DNA from: Endomicrobium sp. | GTDB lineage: Bacteria > Elusimicrobiota > Endomicrobiia > Endomicrobiales > Endomicrobiaceae | DNA: 14,431 nt | Reading direction: 5' to 3' | NCBI GenBank assembly: GCA_031264895.1 | Contig: JAISDI010000190.1 | Coordinates: forward strand, 1-14,431 | Shown: positions 6,156-13,754 of the stretch, one piece after another | Layout of the letters: each line of letters begins with the position of its first letter | Position numbering within the stretch: the first letter of the stretch is position 1 | Program-made: the position numbers and the translations under genes | Notes under the pieces: generated by a model | Database searches by the model: none | What the model saw: the letters and a program-made list of their open reading frames with translations, nothing else | Told to the model about the DNA's origin: nothing

Positions 6156-7073
6156 TTATTTTGCCGCGTATAATATGGCCTCGATCATCGAATCCGGCAG
6201 AGCTTTGCCTTTGCCGGCGATATCATACGCTGTTCCGTGCCCCGGAGAAGTCCGCACAAAAGGCAGACCTGCCGTAACATTAACTATTTTGTTTGCGTCT
6301 ATACATTTCAAAGGGATCATCATTTGATCATGGTACATTGCGCAGATCAAATCGTATTCGCCGTTTTTGACTTTAAGCCAAGCTGAATCCGCCGGCTGCG
6401 GTTTTGATATGTTTATGCCTTCTTTTTTTAAAATCTCGTAAGCCGGCAAAATATACTTTTTCTCTTCACCGCCCAAAATTCCGTTATCGCCGGCATGAGG
6501 ATTTAAAGCGCATAAAACGGTTTTTATATTTTTTTTACCGCGCTTTTTGAAAAATGAATGCGCGAGCTTTACGGTTTTAACTATATTTTTTGTTTTTATA
6601 TTCAGATGCGCCGTTGACAACGGAATATGGCGCGTAACCATAACGCCGCATATATTTGCGCAAACCATCATCATTGCGGCTTCTTTGCTTTTAGTTAAAG
6701 CCGCCAGCAGTTCCGTATGTCCCGGGTATTTTACGCCGGCAAGTTTAAGAGACTCTTTTGAAACCGGCGCGGTAACAAGAGCTTTTGCGTTCCCGCTCAT
6801 ACAATATTTAACGGCTTTTTCTATTGCGCCAAGCGCTGCTTTACCGCCAACAGCCGAAGGTTTCCCGCAAACTATTTTTTTATTTATAAAAGAACTTGCG
6901 ATCAATTCACAATTTTTGCCGGCTTTAAAATATTCGTTAAGAGTTTGCGTATCGCCAAAAACCACAGGGCTGCAAACTCTTTGCACTTTCAAAGAATTTA
7001 CAGCCCTGCAAACTATTTCCGGCCCTATTCCCGCAGGATCGCCCAAGGTAATCGCTATACGGGGTTTAGACAT
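6156..7073 (-). CDS. pdxA: 4-hydroxythreonine-4-phosphate dehydrogenase (PdxA)
   Basis: PdxA oxidises 4-phosphohydroxy-L-threonine with NAD(P)+ in the DXP-dependent pyridoxal-phosphate pathway. The 305-residue protein opens with ITLGDPAGIGPEI (8-20) and has TAPVSKESL (101-109) and YPGHTELLA (116-124). The three metal-binding histidines expected for the family are visible: His149 in TRHIPL, His193 in NPHAGD and His248 in MYHDQMMIP. The C-terminal TSPGHGTAYDIAGKG (about 275-289) is intact. It is slightly shorter than the ~330-residue enterobacterial enzyme, mostly through short loops. It lies 3 bp from each neighbour with a weak Shine-Dalgarno (GGAA) inside the end of the surA-like gene, suggesting coupled translation. 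PdxA2-type paralogues acting on other substrates are possible, but the sequence looks like standard PdxA. Confidence 0.95.
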   Translation of the reverse strand: MSKPRIAITLGDPAGIGPEIVCRAVNSLKVQRVCSPVVFGDTQTLNEYFKAGKNCELIASSFINKKIVCGKPSAVGGKAALGAIEKAVKYCMSGNAKALVTAPVSKESLKLAGVKYPGHTELLAALTKSKEAAMMMVCANICGVMVTRHIPLSTAHLNIKTKNIVKTVKLAHSFFKKRGKKNIKTVLCALNPHAGDNGILGGEEKKYILPAYEILKKEGINISKPQPADSAWLKVKNGEYDLICAMYHDQMMIPLKCIDANKIVNVTAGLPFVRTSPGHGTAYDIAGKGKALPDSMIEAILYAAK

Positions 7074-7076
7074 TTT

Positions 7077-8138
7077 TTATTTCCAGCTGGAATTATCTTT
7101 TATATTCGCTTTTGATTTTAATTCCTGCATCCATGCCGCATAAGCCTTTTTGGCTTCATTTTGATAAAGGAGTTCGCCTATATCGTTTTTAACTTCGTCA
7201 AAAGTAAATGTTTTGCTGGCCCTTTTTTCTTCAACTCTTAAAAAATGGAAACCGTTATCCGTTTTGATAGGCTCTTTTGTGTATTCGCCAACGTTCATGT
7301 TAAAAATAACTTTATCTATTTCTACAGGCAAATCGCCTTTGACAACTATTCCTATGTCCCCGCCTCTTGCTCTTGAAGCGGCATCTTCGGAATATTTTGA
7401 AGCTATGTCTACAAAACTGTCGCCGCTTTTAACGGCTTTCTTTACTATTTCAACTCTTGCAAGCGCGGCTTTCTTCTCTTCAGCGGTAGAAGCTTTGGGC
7501 GAATCTATAAAAACCTGTCTGAGCCTTACCTGCTCGGCAGACATTCTTTTAAGGAAGTTTGCGACATTCGCAACTATTTCGTCGTCTTCTTTTGAAAGCC
7601 CTGTTTCGCCGCCTTTCATTTTGACCTGTACGGAATCAAAAAAACTTTTTACCTGAGCTTCATCCGGAACTTTCGCTTTTGATTTCATCGTCTGTTCGAC
7701 AAGCCTCATAACCGACATTTGTTCGTCAAGCCTTTTTTCAAATTCGGTCATAGAAATGCCTTCTTTTTTAAGTTCGGCATTAAATTCGGCTTCATTTGCA
7801 AATCTTTTCTTTATCTGCGCTATTCCGTCGCCGAGTTCTTTCTTTGAAATTTTGATTTTTTTCTTCTTTGCTTCCTGCTTTAAAAGAATATCTTCTATTT
7901 TCTGGTTAAGTAAAGCCGTTTTAAATTCATTGACTCTGGCTTCGCTTTGTTCTGCGGCAGGGACGGACTGTCTATACTGTTCAAGCATCGGAATAAGAAC
8001 TTTGTTGAATTCCGAAGCCATTATAGGCTCATTGTTAACCACTGCAATAGTCTTATCTACATCCGACTCGGCAGCTAACGCGCCGCATACCGCAAACATC
8101 ATAACTACCGCCAACATTGCTAAAAATTTCTTTGCCAT
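7077..8138 (-). CDS. Periplasmic SurA-like peptidyl-prolyl isomerase/chaperone
   Basis: This 353-residue exported protein has a Sec signal peptide (MAKKFLAMLAVVMMFAVCGA, cleavage near residue 22-23). The SurA-type N-terminal chaperone module spans about 28-170, opening IAVVNNEPIMASEF. One parvulin (rotamase) domain covers about 203-305: VRLRQVFI, a DFVDIA-like SFVDIASKYSED, RGGDIGIV, and NGFHFLRVEE. A C-terminal helix (about 310-350) would complete the SurA fold. It has one parvulin domain rather than the two of E. coli SurA. A good GAGGAG Shine-Dalgarno precedes the ATG. It is 29 bp downstream of the lipoprotein parvulin and 3 bp upstream of pdxA. A role in folding outer-membrane proteins is expected from the family; client proteins are not known. 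Confidence 0.9.
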   Translation of the reverse strand: MAKKFLAMLAVVMMFAVCGALAAESDVDKTIAVVNNEPIMASEFNKVLIPMLEQYRQSVPAAEQSEARVNEFKTALLNQKIEDILLKQEAKKKKIKISKKELGDGIAQIKKRFANEAEFNAELKKEGISMTEFEKRLDEQMSVMRLVEQTMKSKAKVPDEAQVKSFFDSVQVKMKGGETGLSKEDDEIVANVANFLKRMSAEQVRLRQVFIDSPKASTAEEKKAALARVEIVKKAVKSGDSFVDIASKYSEDAASRARGGDIGIVVKGDLPVEIDKVIFNMNVGEYTKEPIKTDNGFHFLRVEEKRASKTFTFDEVKNDIGELLYQNEAKKAYAAWMQELKSKANIKDNSSWK

Positions 8139-8167
8139 TTCCGCACTCTCCTCTTCTTAAATTACTT

Positions 8168-9088
8168 TTATATTTCTAAAGATTCTCCTACGACTGCTTC
8201 ATTAGTTTTGAATTCCGGAGCTGGAGCATTATTCGTAATGCTGACTGACTCGGATTTAACGGGGTCAACGCTTACGCCAAGTTTTTGTGTTGCAGTTTCA
8301 AACCATTTATCGAACCTTTCTTTTTCCAATGTCCTTTTAATTTCATTCTTTGCCTGTTCAGAACTCATCGGGGGAAGAATATTTTCGGAGACTTTAAAAA
8401 TTATATGAAATCCGTAAGATGTTTCAACTATGCCGGACAACTCATTGTTTTTGAGTTCAAGCGCAGCTTTTTCAAACTCGGGAACAAGATCGCCTCTTTT
8501 GAACGGCCCTATCAAACCGCCGTTCATGGCCGAACCCGTATCTTCGGAAACTTCTTTTGCCACATCGTCAAAATTCTCGCCGTTCTGAATTCTTACGTAA
8601 GCTGCTTCCGCTTCGACTTTGTCTGTAACAAGAATATGTTTTACCGTATATTCTATAGGCGCGTCAAATATCGCTTTATTTTCATTATAGTACTGCTCGA
8701 TATCATCATCCGTCGCGGTTATGCCGGTATGTACTTCTCTGAGATAAGCTTCTATTAACAAACCGTCGCGGTACTCGTTATATTGTCTTTCCTGTTCACG
8801 TTTAAAATCCGCCAAAGCTTCGGTGTATTCGCTTCTTTTATTTACGCCGGCCTGTTTGGCCGACTCTATCATAATATTTTCTCTTACTATGGCTTCAATA
8901 AATTGTTTTCTTCCCAAAGGCGTATTTACGTAATTTTGATATGCCGGAGGGGTATTTTGCAGTTTTTCCGCAAGCATTTTGTCCGTAATTTGAGTCCCGC
9001 CGACTTTAGCGACAACGACTCCTTTTTCTTCTTTACAGGCAGCAAGAGCGAATACTGCAAGCGCCGATAACAATAATACTTTTTTCAT
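8168..9088 (-). CDS. Lipoprotein parvulin-type peptidyl-prolyl isomerase (PpiC/PrsA-like)
   Basis: This is a 306-residue lipoprotein. The signal peptide ends in lipobox LAAC, so Cys18 is the predicted lipidated N-terminus. A SurA_N-like helical module follows (about 24-140, opening VVAKVGGTQITDKML). The parvulin domain spans about 146-235, with EYTVKHILV, ENFDDVAKEVSED, NGGLIGPF and YGFHIIFKV. A ~70-residue C-terminal helical and Thr/Pro-containing tail ends the protein. The ATG at 9088 is preferred over the in-frame TTG three bases upstream, because AAAGGAG lies eight bases before the ATG. It is the first gene after the promoter at 9126-9154. It probably works with the adjacent SurA-like protein on exported proteins, anchored in a membrane. 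Confidence 0.9.
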   Translation of the reverse strand: MKKVLLLSALAVFALAACKEEKGVVVAKVGGTQITDKMLAEKLQNTPPAYQNYVNTPLGRKQFIEAIVRENIMIESAKQAGVNKRSEYTEALADFKREQERQYNEYRDGLLIEAYLREVHTGITATDDDIEQYYNENKAIFDAPIEYTVKHILVTDKVEAEAAYVRIQNGENFDDVAKEVSEDTGSAMNGGLIGPFKRGDLVPEFEKAALELKNNELSGIVETSYGFHIIFKVSENILPPMSSEQAKNEIKRTLEKERFDKWFETATQKLGVSVDPVKSESVSITNNAPAPEFKTNEAVVGESLEI

Positions 9089-9125
9089 CAAAACATCTCC
9101 TTTTATTAAAACTAAATACTTTCAA

Positions 9126-9154
9126 ATAATACTATTTTATCAATGCTTAGTCAA
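9126..9154 (-). promoter_or_regulatory. Sigma-70-type promoter of the parvulin-surA-pdxA-rimI-TPR-ispE-spoVG-tRNA operon
   Basis: On the minus strand, -35 TTGACT (9149-9154) and -10 TATTAT (9126-9131) are separated by 17 bp. Each box matches consensus at five of six positions. Transcription would start near 9119, giving a leader of about 30 nt ending in AAAGGAG before the ATG at 9088. Confidence 0.8.
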
Positions 9155-9180
9155 ACTTTGAAAACTTAAAAAAATAATGG

Positions 9181-9202
9181 AAACGCGAGCGCTTCGCCGT
9201 TT
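9181..9202. terminator. Possible mfd terminator hairpin
   Basis: AAACGCGA pairs with TCG(C)CGTTT around a five-base loop, with one bulged C. On the minus strand it begins about 7 bp past the mfd stop, but the T-rich run starts only after an intervening CCATTA, so it is not a textbook case. On the plus strand the T run follows directly, yet no plus-strand gene is present. Confidence 0.45.
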
Positions 9203-9208
9203 TTTTAT

Positions 9209-12200
9209 TTATATTGATTTATATGGCATAGCGGACAGGTAAAACGACGCCAGTTTTTTAAGAAAATCTTTCACAAATTCCGCTGAATTGCCGGGTGCGG
9301 CTTCTTTTTTTAGTTTAAACGCATAATATTTGCCCGGCATAAATTCAATGGTATCCGCATAATCGTCTATCAGTTTTGGGATATTAGCTTTTGAAAAATC
9401 GGCATTTTGCAAAAAGAATACATATATATATTTATTGTCTTCCGATATTCTTTCGATCTTCAGCTTCTCGGCTTCAAGCCTTAAAGCCGTGATTTCAAAA
9501 AGCCTTTGCGTTTCCGCAGGAACTTTTCCGAAACGGTCGGCAAGCTCGCTTTTAATCTTTTCTATTTCTTCAAAACTTTTTGCATCCGAAAGTCTTCTGT
9601 AAAATAAAATTCTTATGTCGTCATCTTCTATATAGTTTTGAGGTATCAAAGCGGCGATTTGTAAATCTATCTCGCTTGAAATTTCTTTTTCCTGCTCGAC
9701 TTTTTCGCCTTTTATTTTTTTGCCTTCTTCTTCGAGAAGTTTGGCAAACATATCGTAACCTATGTCTCTCACAAATCCGTGCTGGTTTGCGCTGAGTATT
9801 CCGCCTGCGCCTCTTATCTCCAAATCTTTAAGAGCAAGCCTGAAACCCGACCCCAGCTCGCTGAACTCTTTCATAGCTTCAAGCCTTTTGACAGCTTCAT
9901 CGCTCAAATGAGCGTCTTTATAAAAAAGATAGCAGTACGCTTTCCTTTTGTCCCTGCCGATTCTGCCGCGCAGCTGGTAAAGCTGCGACAAACCAAAATT
10001 TTCAGCCTCTTCAACTATCATTGTGTTTACCGAAGGAATATCCAATCCGGACTCTATAATAGTCGTCGCAACCAAAACGTCAAGTTCCATATTTGTGAAT
10101 TTCCACATTATCTCTTCAATATCTTTTGCTTTCATCTGTCCGTGTATTACGCCCATTTTTATATCCGGAACAAGCTTTTTAATATCTGCGGCTTTTGTAA
10201 GAATCGTTTCAACTTTATTGTATACGTAAAAAACCTGCCCGTTTCTTGAAAGTTCGGCATTTATTATCGTTTTTATCATATTTTCGTCGTATGCCGAAAG
10301 CGCCGTTTCTATCGGCAGCCTGCCAAAAGGAGGCGTTTCTATGACCGACAAATCCCTAAACCCCGAAAGCGCGGAAGACAAAGTGCGCGGAATAGGCGTT
10401 GCGCTCAGCAGCAGCATATCGATATTTTTCTTCATGGACTTTATTTTTTCTTTCTGTTTTACTCCAAACCTGTGTTCTTCGTCGACAATCAGCATTCCGA
10501 GATTTTTAAATTTAACGTCTTTTTGCAGAAGCCTGTGCGTTCCCACGACGATATCCGCTTTTCCTTCGGCAATTTCTTCAATCGTTTTTTTCTGCTGAGC
10601 TTTACTTTGGAAACGGCTTAATACCGCAACTTTTGTCGGGAAAGGAGAAAGCCTGTCATAAAAAGTATTGTAATGCTGACGCGCCAAAACCGTAGTAGGC
10701 ACCAAAACAGCGGCCTGCATACCGTCCTGCACCGCTTTGAAAGCCGCTCTTACGGCAACTTCGGTTTTCCCGTAACCTACATCGCCGCATATAAGCCTTT
10801 CCATCGGATAAGGTTTTAAAAAATCGCTTTTAACGTCTTCAATGGCTTTTAACTGATCCGGCGTTTCTTCATAAGGAAAAGCGTCTTCCAGTTCTTTTTC
10901 CCAAGTCGTTTCATGGCTTAAAGGCGCTCTTTTGACTTTGCTTCTTTCGGCATAAAGTTTCAAAAGCTCCTTTGCAAATTCCGCCGCTGCTTCGCGCGCC
11001 CGCGACTTTATTTTTTCCCATGCGCCCGTATCCATGGAATAGAGTTTTGGTTTTACGCCTTCAACTCCTATATATTTTTTGACGGTTTTGATTTCTTCGG
11101 GGGGAACGTAAAGCTTGTCGCCCTTTCTGTACTCTATGCACAAATATTCGGAAGTTTTATCTTCTCTGGAAATGGTTTTCAGACCGATATAGCGCCCGAT
11201 CCCGTACTTTTCGTGTACGACATAATCTCCGGCAGAAATTTCCCATATTCCTTCAAGCCTTCTCCCGCCTTGAACTTTAGGAAAACTTACGGGCTTCTTT
11301 TTATACAGCATTTCGCGGCTGGACAGACATGCAAGATTTTCTTTTTCAAGATAAAATCCCTGCGACAAATTCCCGTACAAAAATTCCGGCAGTTCGTAAT
11401 CCCATTTATTTTCATAAAAAATATCTTGTATTCTCTCTCTTTCCCCGTCATTAGCGCAATATATTTTTAAATTTGTCCCGCCGCGCGCAAACCCTTCGAG
11501 AGAATTCAGAAAAAATTTTATGTCTCCCTGAAAACCCGCAAAACTTTTATATCCCAGATACTGCGATTTTTTATTTAAAGGATCGTTTATAAAAATTTCG
11601 GTTTTATCGGAAAACTCTTCTTCGGTTTCATAGTCGAAATAAAGCAGCGATTTATCGTCAAAATAATCTTTAATTGAGGCCGTATTATTTTGCGAATTGA
11701 CGGGCAAAACTTTTATTTCGTCGATAAAATCGTTTGAAAGCTGGCTTGCCGCGTCAAAAACTCTTAAAGCTTCGATGGTATCGTATTCAAACAAAATTCT
11801 CACGGGAACCGCACTTGCCGCCGGCCAAACGTCTATTATGTCGCCCCTGACGGCAAACTGAAGGCGGTCTTCGACAAAGTTCATACGAGTATAGCCCAAA
11901 CCGATAAGCGAATGAATCAAATCTTCGAATTTATGTTTTTGTCTTTGTTTAAAAGTTATGCCGCTGTCTGCTCCGGGAGCAATAACCGGAGAATTTGCGG
12001 ACGTATCGCTTGCGCACAAAATAAAATTTTTAAGATTTTGTATTTTATCCGCGGCAAAAGCTCTTTGCTGGGCATCGTCGGAAGGAAAAAGTATGATAGG
12101 AATTTGTTTATAATCTTTTTGAAAAAAAGCGTTTAAATCGTCATAAAAAGAATCCAATTCTTCGTCTTTGACAAATAGAAAAGCGCGCAAGTCCGAGTTT

Positions 12201-12286
12201 GCGCCATTATACGCTTCAGACATGCGTTCAAACAAAAAATGCGCCTTACCGGCGCCAGAAATTCCCGACAAAAACGTCTTACTCAT
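9209..12286 (-). CDS. mfd: Transcription-repair coupling factor Mfd
   Basis: Mfd removes RNA polymerase stalled at DNA lesions and recruits UvrA for excision repair. The 1025-residue protein is somewhat shorter than E. coli Mfd (1148), mainly in the N-terminal half. A UvrB-like N-terminal region (about 1-190) contains GYTRMNFVEDRLQFAVRGDI. The RNA-polymerase interaction domain (about 348-420) opens GDYVVHEKYGIGRYIGL. The helicase core has Walker A GDVGYGKTE (501-509), DEEH (602-605), SATPIPRTL and a C-terminal helicase lobe with TTIIESGLDIP and QLRGRIGRDKRKAY. The TRCF C-terminal domain occupies about 870-970. The ATG at 12286 lacks a clear Shine-Dalgarno. A promoter lies unusually close (12299-12327), implying a very short leader. 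It is transcribed separately from the operon that follows. Confidence 0.97.
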   Translation of the reverse strand: MSKTFLSGISGAGKAHFLFERMSEAYNGANSDLRAFLFVKDEELDSFYDDLNAFFQKDYKQIPIILFPSDDAQQRAFAADKIQNLKNFILCASDTSANSPVIAPGADSGITFKQRQKHKFEDLIHSLIGLGYTRMNFVEDRLQFAVRGDIIDVWPAASAVPVRILFEYDTIEALRVFDAASQLSNDFIDEIKVLPVNSQNNTASIKDYFDDKSLLYFDYETEEEFSDKTEIFINDPLNKKSQYLGYKSFAGFQGDIKFFLNSLEGFARGGTNLKIYCANDGERERIQDIFYENKWDYELPEFLYGNLSQGFYLEKENLACLSSREMLYKKKPVSFPKVQGGRRLEGIWEISAGDYVVHEKYGIGRYIGLKTISREDKTSEYLCIEYRKGDKLYVPPEEIKTVKKYIGVEGVKPKLYSMDTGAWEKIKSRAREAAAEFAKELLKLYAERSKVKRAPLSHETTWEKELEDAFPYEETPDQLKAIEDVKSDFLKPYPMERLICGDVGYGKTEVAVRAAFKAVQDGMQAAVLVPTTVLARQHYNTFYDRLSPFPTKVAVLSRFQSKAQQKKTIEEIAEGKADIVVGTHRLLQKDVKFKNLGMLIVDEEHRFGVKQKEKIKSMKKNIDMLLLSATPIPRTLSSALSGFRDLSVIETPPFGRLPIETALSAYDENMIKTIINAELSRNGQVFYVYNKVETILTKAADIKKLVPDIKMGVIHGQMKAKDIEEIMWKFTNMELDVLVATTIIESGLDIPSVNTMIVEEAENFGLSQLYQLRGRIGRDKRKAYCYLFYKDAHLSDEAVKRLEAMKEFSELGSGFRLALKDLEIRGAGGILSANQHGFVRDIGYDMFAKLLEEEGKKIKGEKVEQEKEISSEIDLQIAALIPQNYIEDDDIRILFYRRLSDAKSFEEIEKIKSELADRFGKVPAETQRLFEITALRLEAEKLKIERISEDNKYIYVFFLQNADFSKANIPKLIDDYADTIEFMPGKYYAFKLKKEAAPGNSAEFVKDFLKKLASFYLSAMPYKSI

Positions 12287-12295
12287 CGCTGTTAA

Positions 12296-12327
12296 TATTT
12301 TTTACCATAAAATTAAAAGAAAATCAA
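12296..12327 (-). promoter_or_regulatory. Promoter of mfd (duplicated block)
   Basis: On the minus strand, TTGATT (12322-12327), a 17-bp spacer and TAAAAA (12299-12304). The predicted start near 12292 leaves only about 6 nt before the mfd ATG, in line with the missing Shine-Dalgarno. Bases 12296-12316 are identical to 12846-12866 in front of the small exported-protein gene. Confidence 0.55.
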
Positions 12328-12366
12328 AAAAAGCAGAATTACCGCAAGCCTAGCGCTCGTCCTGCT
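12325..12366 (-). terminator. Terminator of the EF-hand-loop exported-protein gene (12406-12813)
   Basis: On the minus strand, AGCAG (12362-12366) pairs with CTGCT (12332-12336) around a longer, partly paired interior, followed at once by a seven-T run (12325-12331). The stem is short and the interior irregular, but position and T tract fit. It abuts the mfd promoter. Confidence 0.5.
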
Positions 12367-12405
12367 TTAATGCAGAATCAGACACAAATGAATTATTGTC
12401 AATTT

Positions 12406-12813
12406 TTATTTTATACGCGTAAAAGTGAGGCCGTCCAATGTCAGCGCATTTCCGTATTCAAAAATCCGATATGCTCTTCTATCTCCGTTGGCATTTAACG
12501 ATGTAAATTCATTATCATCGGGATATCCGTTTTTATTTTCATCGCTTGCCGGCCCACCCCAGAAACGCTCCATCCATACGGTCACTTCTGTGTCAGTATA
12601 ACTGAATCTTCCGTTAAACACCGCATGCAGAGCGCCGACATAATAAATTTCACATATAAATTTTTCGTCGCTTTTGAATTCAAGTATAATCTTATCCTTG
12701 CTGCCGACATATTCCCAAACGCCGATAATGCTGCCCGAACTGCCATAGCCTGTCCCAACAAATAAAAATAAATAAAAAGCAAACATTAATACAATTCTTG
12801 ATATTTTTGTCAT
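12406..12813 (-). CDS. Small secreted beta-rich protein with an EF-hand-type loop (paralogue A)
   Basis: The product has 135 residues when started at the ATG at 12813, which has an AAAGGA Shine-Dalgarno eight bases upstream. A longer reading to 12891 would run through the promoter block and is rejected. A signal peptide ends near GTGYGSS (about residue 24), with no lipobox cysteine. The mature body starts GSIIGVWEYVGSKDKIILEF and ends LTLDGLTFTRIK, a pattern like lipocalin-like or META-type small beta barrels. Residues 91-102, DENKNGYPDDNE, match the 12-position EF-hand calcium loop (D1, N3, N5, G6, D9, E12). It shares the GVWEY opening, central loop and FTRI/YTRI ending with the neighbour at 12942-13370, so the pair is an ancient tandem duplication. 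Function unknown; a calcium-stabilised extracytoplasmic protein is inferred. Confidence 0.75.
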   Translation of the reverse strand: MTKISRIVLMFAFYLFLFVGTGYGSSGSIIGVWEYVGSKDKIILEFKSDEKFICEIYYVGALHAVFNGRFSYTDTEVTVWMERFWGGPASDENKNGYPDDNEFTSLNANGDRRAYRIFEYGNALTLDGLTFTRIK

Positions 12814-12845
12814 TTTTTTATCCTTTTTAAATATGCTTTTATATT

Positions 12846-12877
12846 TATTTTTTACCATAAAATTAAGCGGAAAGCAA
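12846..12877 (-). promoter_or_regulatory. Promoter of paralogue A (duplicated block)
   Basis: On the minus strand, TTGCTT (12872-12877), a 17-bp spacer and TAAAAA (12849-12854). The start would be near 12842, leaving a leader of about 29 nt with AAAGGA before the ATG at 12813. The 21-bp core 12846-12866 is identical to 12296-12316 before mfd. Confidence 0.55.
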
Positions 12878-12913
12878 AAAAACAGGCGCAATCATAAATG
12901 ACTGCGCCTGTTT
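12874..12913 (-). terminator. Strong hairpin terminator of the lipoprotein gene (12942-13370)
   Basis: Perfect 11-bp arms AAACAGGCGCA (12880-12890) and TGCGCCTGTTT (12903-12913), with four further pairs inside the loop. On the minus strand a seven-T run follows. The hairpin is nearly symmetric and could also work on the plus strand. Confidence 0.85.
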
Positions 12914-12941
12914 GTTATGTACAAAATTATACGGCGATTTT

Positions 12942-13370
12942 TTATTCTATACGTGTATAAGTCACTCCTTCTGCCTCTATGGTCAAAGAATTTCCGGAAA
13001 CTGTATATGAAGTAGAAGATTCCACATTTCCCGGATAAGGCTGTAATTCATCTTCATCCATAATACCGTTATTATTTGTATCATCCCCCAAATCCCACGT
13101 AAACTGCAGCGCAATGGTTAGTTTTGAAGAACTATTGCTGAAAGTTCCTTTCATTATATCGTATATAACGCCTCTATCTGTACGCCGAGAAGCTATAACT
13201 TTGCCATCGGAGGTAAATTCATATCTATATCTATCCCCATCATCATCAACATATTCCCAAACGCCTGTTAAATTTGGTGCACTTTTTTTATCATCTTTAC
13301 TGCACCCTATCCACGTAACCGCAAATACCGCAAAAGTTAACAGCAATACGACTTTCAATAAATTCTTCAT
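12942..13370 (-). CDS. Small lipoprotein with an EF-hand-type loop (paralogue B)
   Basis: This 142-residue lipoprotein has a signal peptide ending in WIGC, so Cys23 is the predicted lipidated residue, followed by a charged KDDKKS linker. The body opens LTGVWEYVDDDGDRYRYEF and closes EAEGVTYTRIE, with alternating short strands typical of lipocalin-like small barrels. Residues 97-108, DTNNNGIMDEDE, satisfy the EF-hand loop pattern (D1, N3, N5, G6, D9, E12), as in dockerin-type single loops. Paralogue A downstream has the same layout without the lipidation cysteine. GGGAG lies nine bases before the ATG. A perfect-stem terminator separates it from paralogue A, so the two are probably separate transcripts. 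No known name; likely anchored in the envelope and binding calcium. Confidence 0.8.
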   Translation of the reverse strand: MKNLLKVVLLLTFAVFAVTWIGCSKDDKKSAPNLTGVWEYVDDDGDRYRYEFTSDGKVIASRRTDRGVIYDIMKGTFSNSSSKLTIALQFTWDLGDDTNNNGIMDEDELQPYPGNVESSTSYTVSGNSLTIEAEGVTYTRIE

Positions 13371-13518
13371 TTACTATTTCTCCCTAGTTAAAAATTTCTG
13401 ACTGCCAAACATTCATTAACAAAAATTTTGCCTTTACCAAATTTCCGCCCCGCTCATTTTTTTCTAAGAACCACACCACCTCCGGTTTAAATTTTTTCCG
13501 TACTCGACTTGTAAAAGC
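13371..13518. other. Intergenic stretch upstream of paralogue B
   Basis: It holds the Shine-Dalgarno of paralogue B and presumably its promoter, but no confident -35/-10 pair was found. Nothing else is recognised. Confidence 0.4.
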
Positions 13519-13553
13519 AAAAAAAGTCCGGTTTATAAAACCGGACTTTTTTT
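13519..13553. terminator. Strong bidirectional hairpin terminator after the micro-ORF
   Basis: Perfect 16-bp arms (13519-13534 and 13538-13553) are built around AAAGTCCGGTTT and AAACCGGACTTT with a three-base loop. A and T tracts on either side let it act in both directions. The only minus-strand reading unit between it and the terminator at 13825-13856 is the pentanucleotide micro-ORF. Confidence 0.85.
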
Positions 13554-13617
13554 AAATCTTCTATTGTATATTGATACGGCAAGAATGTATTTAAGGAAAG
13601 ATAATAAGGAGAGATTA

Positions 13618-13695
13618 TTAGTCTTGTCTTGTCTTGTCTTGTCTTGTCTTGTCTTGTCTTGTCTTGTCTTGTCTTGTCTTGTCTATGTTTGCCAT
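13618..13695 (-). CDS. Candidate repeat-encoded micro-ORF (25 codons, KTRQD repeats)
   Basis: The ATG at 13695 has GGAG six bases upstream (CCGGAGATAAAG). The product reads MANID followed by four identical KTRQD units, encoded by twelve 5-bp units; it ends at two consecutive TAA codons (13620-13615). Twelve units of 5 bp are a multiple of three, so the frame closes exactly at the double stop. One unit more or fewer would bypass it: by my reading, 13 units give about 55 residues, and 11 units enter a frame open to 13487 that reads through the terminator. The peptide would be very basic/acidic mixed and disordered. Whether it is translated is unknown; alternatively this is a noncoding transcript or an incidental microsatellite. 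No homologue recognised. Confidence 0.4.
   Translation of the reverse strand: MANIDKTRQDKTRQDKTRQDKTRQD
13621..13684. repeat. Pentanucleotide tandem array, 12.8 copies of GTCTT
   Basis: The plus strand carries twelve perfect GTCTT units followed by GTCT; no unit deviates. Because the unit is 5 bp, each strand is open in all three frames across the array, and any change in copy number shifts the frame. Perfect arrays of this kind mutate by slippage and are used as phase-variation switches in several bacteria. Confidence 0.98.
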
Positions 13696-13735
13696 CTTTA
13701 TCTCCGGACAATTATCTATAAATTTGAACTTATTG

Positions 13736-13754
13736 TATAAAATATTATTTTATA
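13736..13754. repeat. 19-bp AT-only palindrome upstream of the micro-ORF
   Basis: Arms TATAAAATA (13736-13744) and TATTTTATA (13746-13754) around one base. It lies about 40 bp before the micro-ORF start, where an operator or -10 region could sit. A clear -35/-10 pair was not identified, so its role is open. Confidence 0.55.

Noticed and set aside
9089..9091. TTG start for the lipoprotein parvulin
   Set aside because: The ATG immediately after it has better spacing from AAAGGAG.
12814..12891. N-terminal extension of paralogue A
   Set aside because: It would translate the promoter block and place 26 residues before a good signal peptide. The ATG at 12813 has a proper Shine-Dalgarno.
13621..13684. 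CRISPR-like repeat array
   Set aside because: The units are 5 bp, contiguous and without spacers; this is a microsatellite.
13487..13711. 74-residue minus-strand frame containing QDKTR repeats
   Set aside because: It needs a TTG start without a suitable Shine-Dalgarno and reads through a strong terminator hairpin. The ATG frame at 13695 has a better start signal and ends at a double stop.
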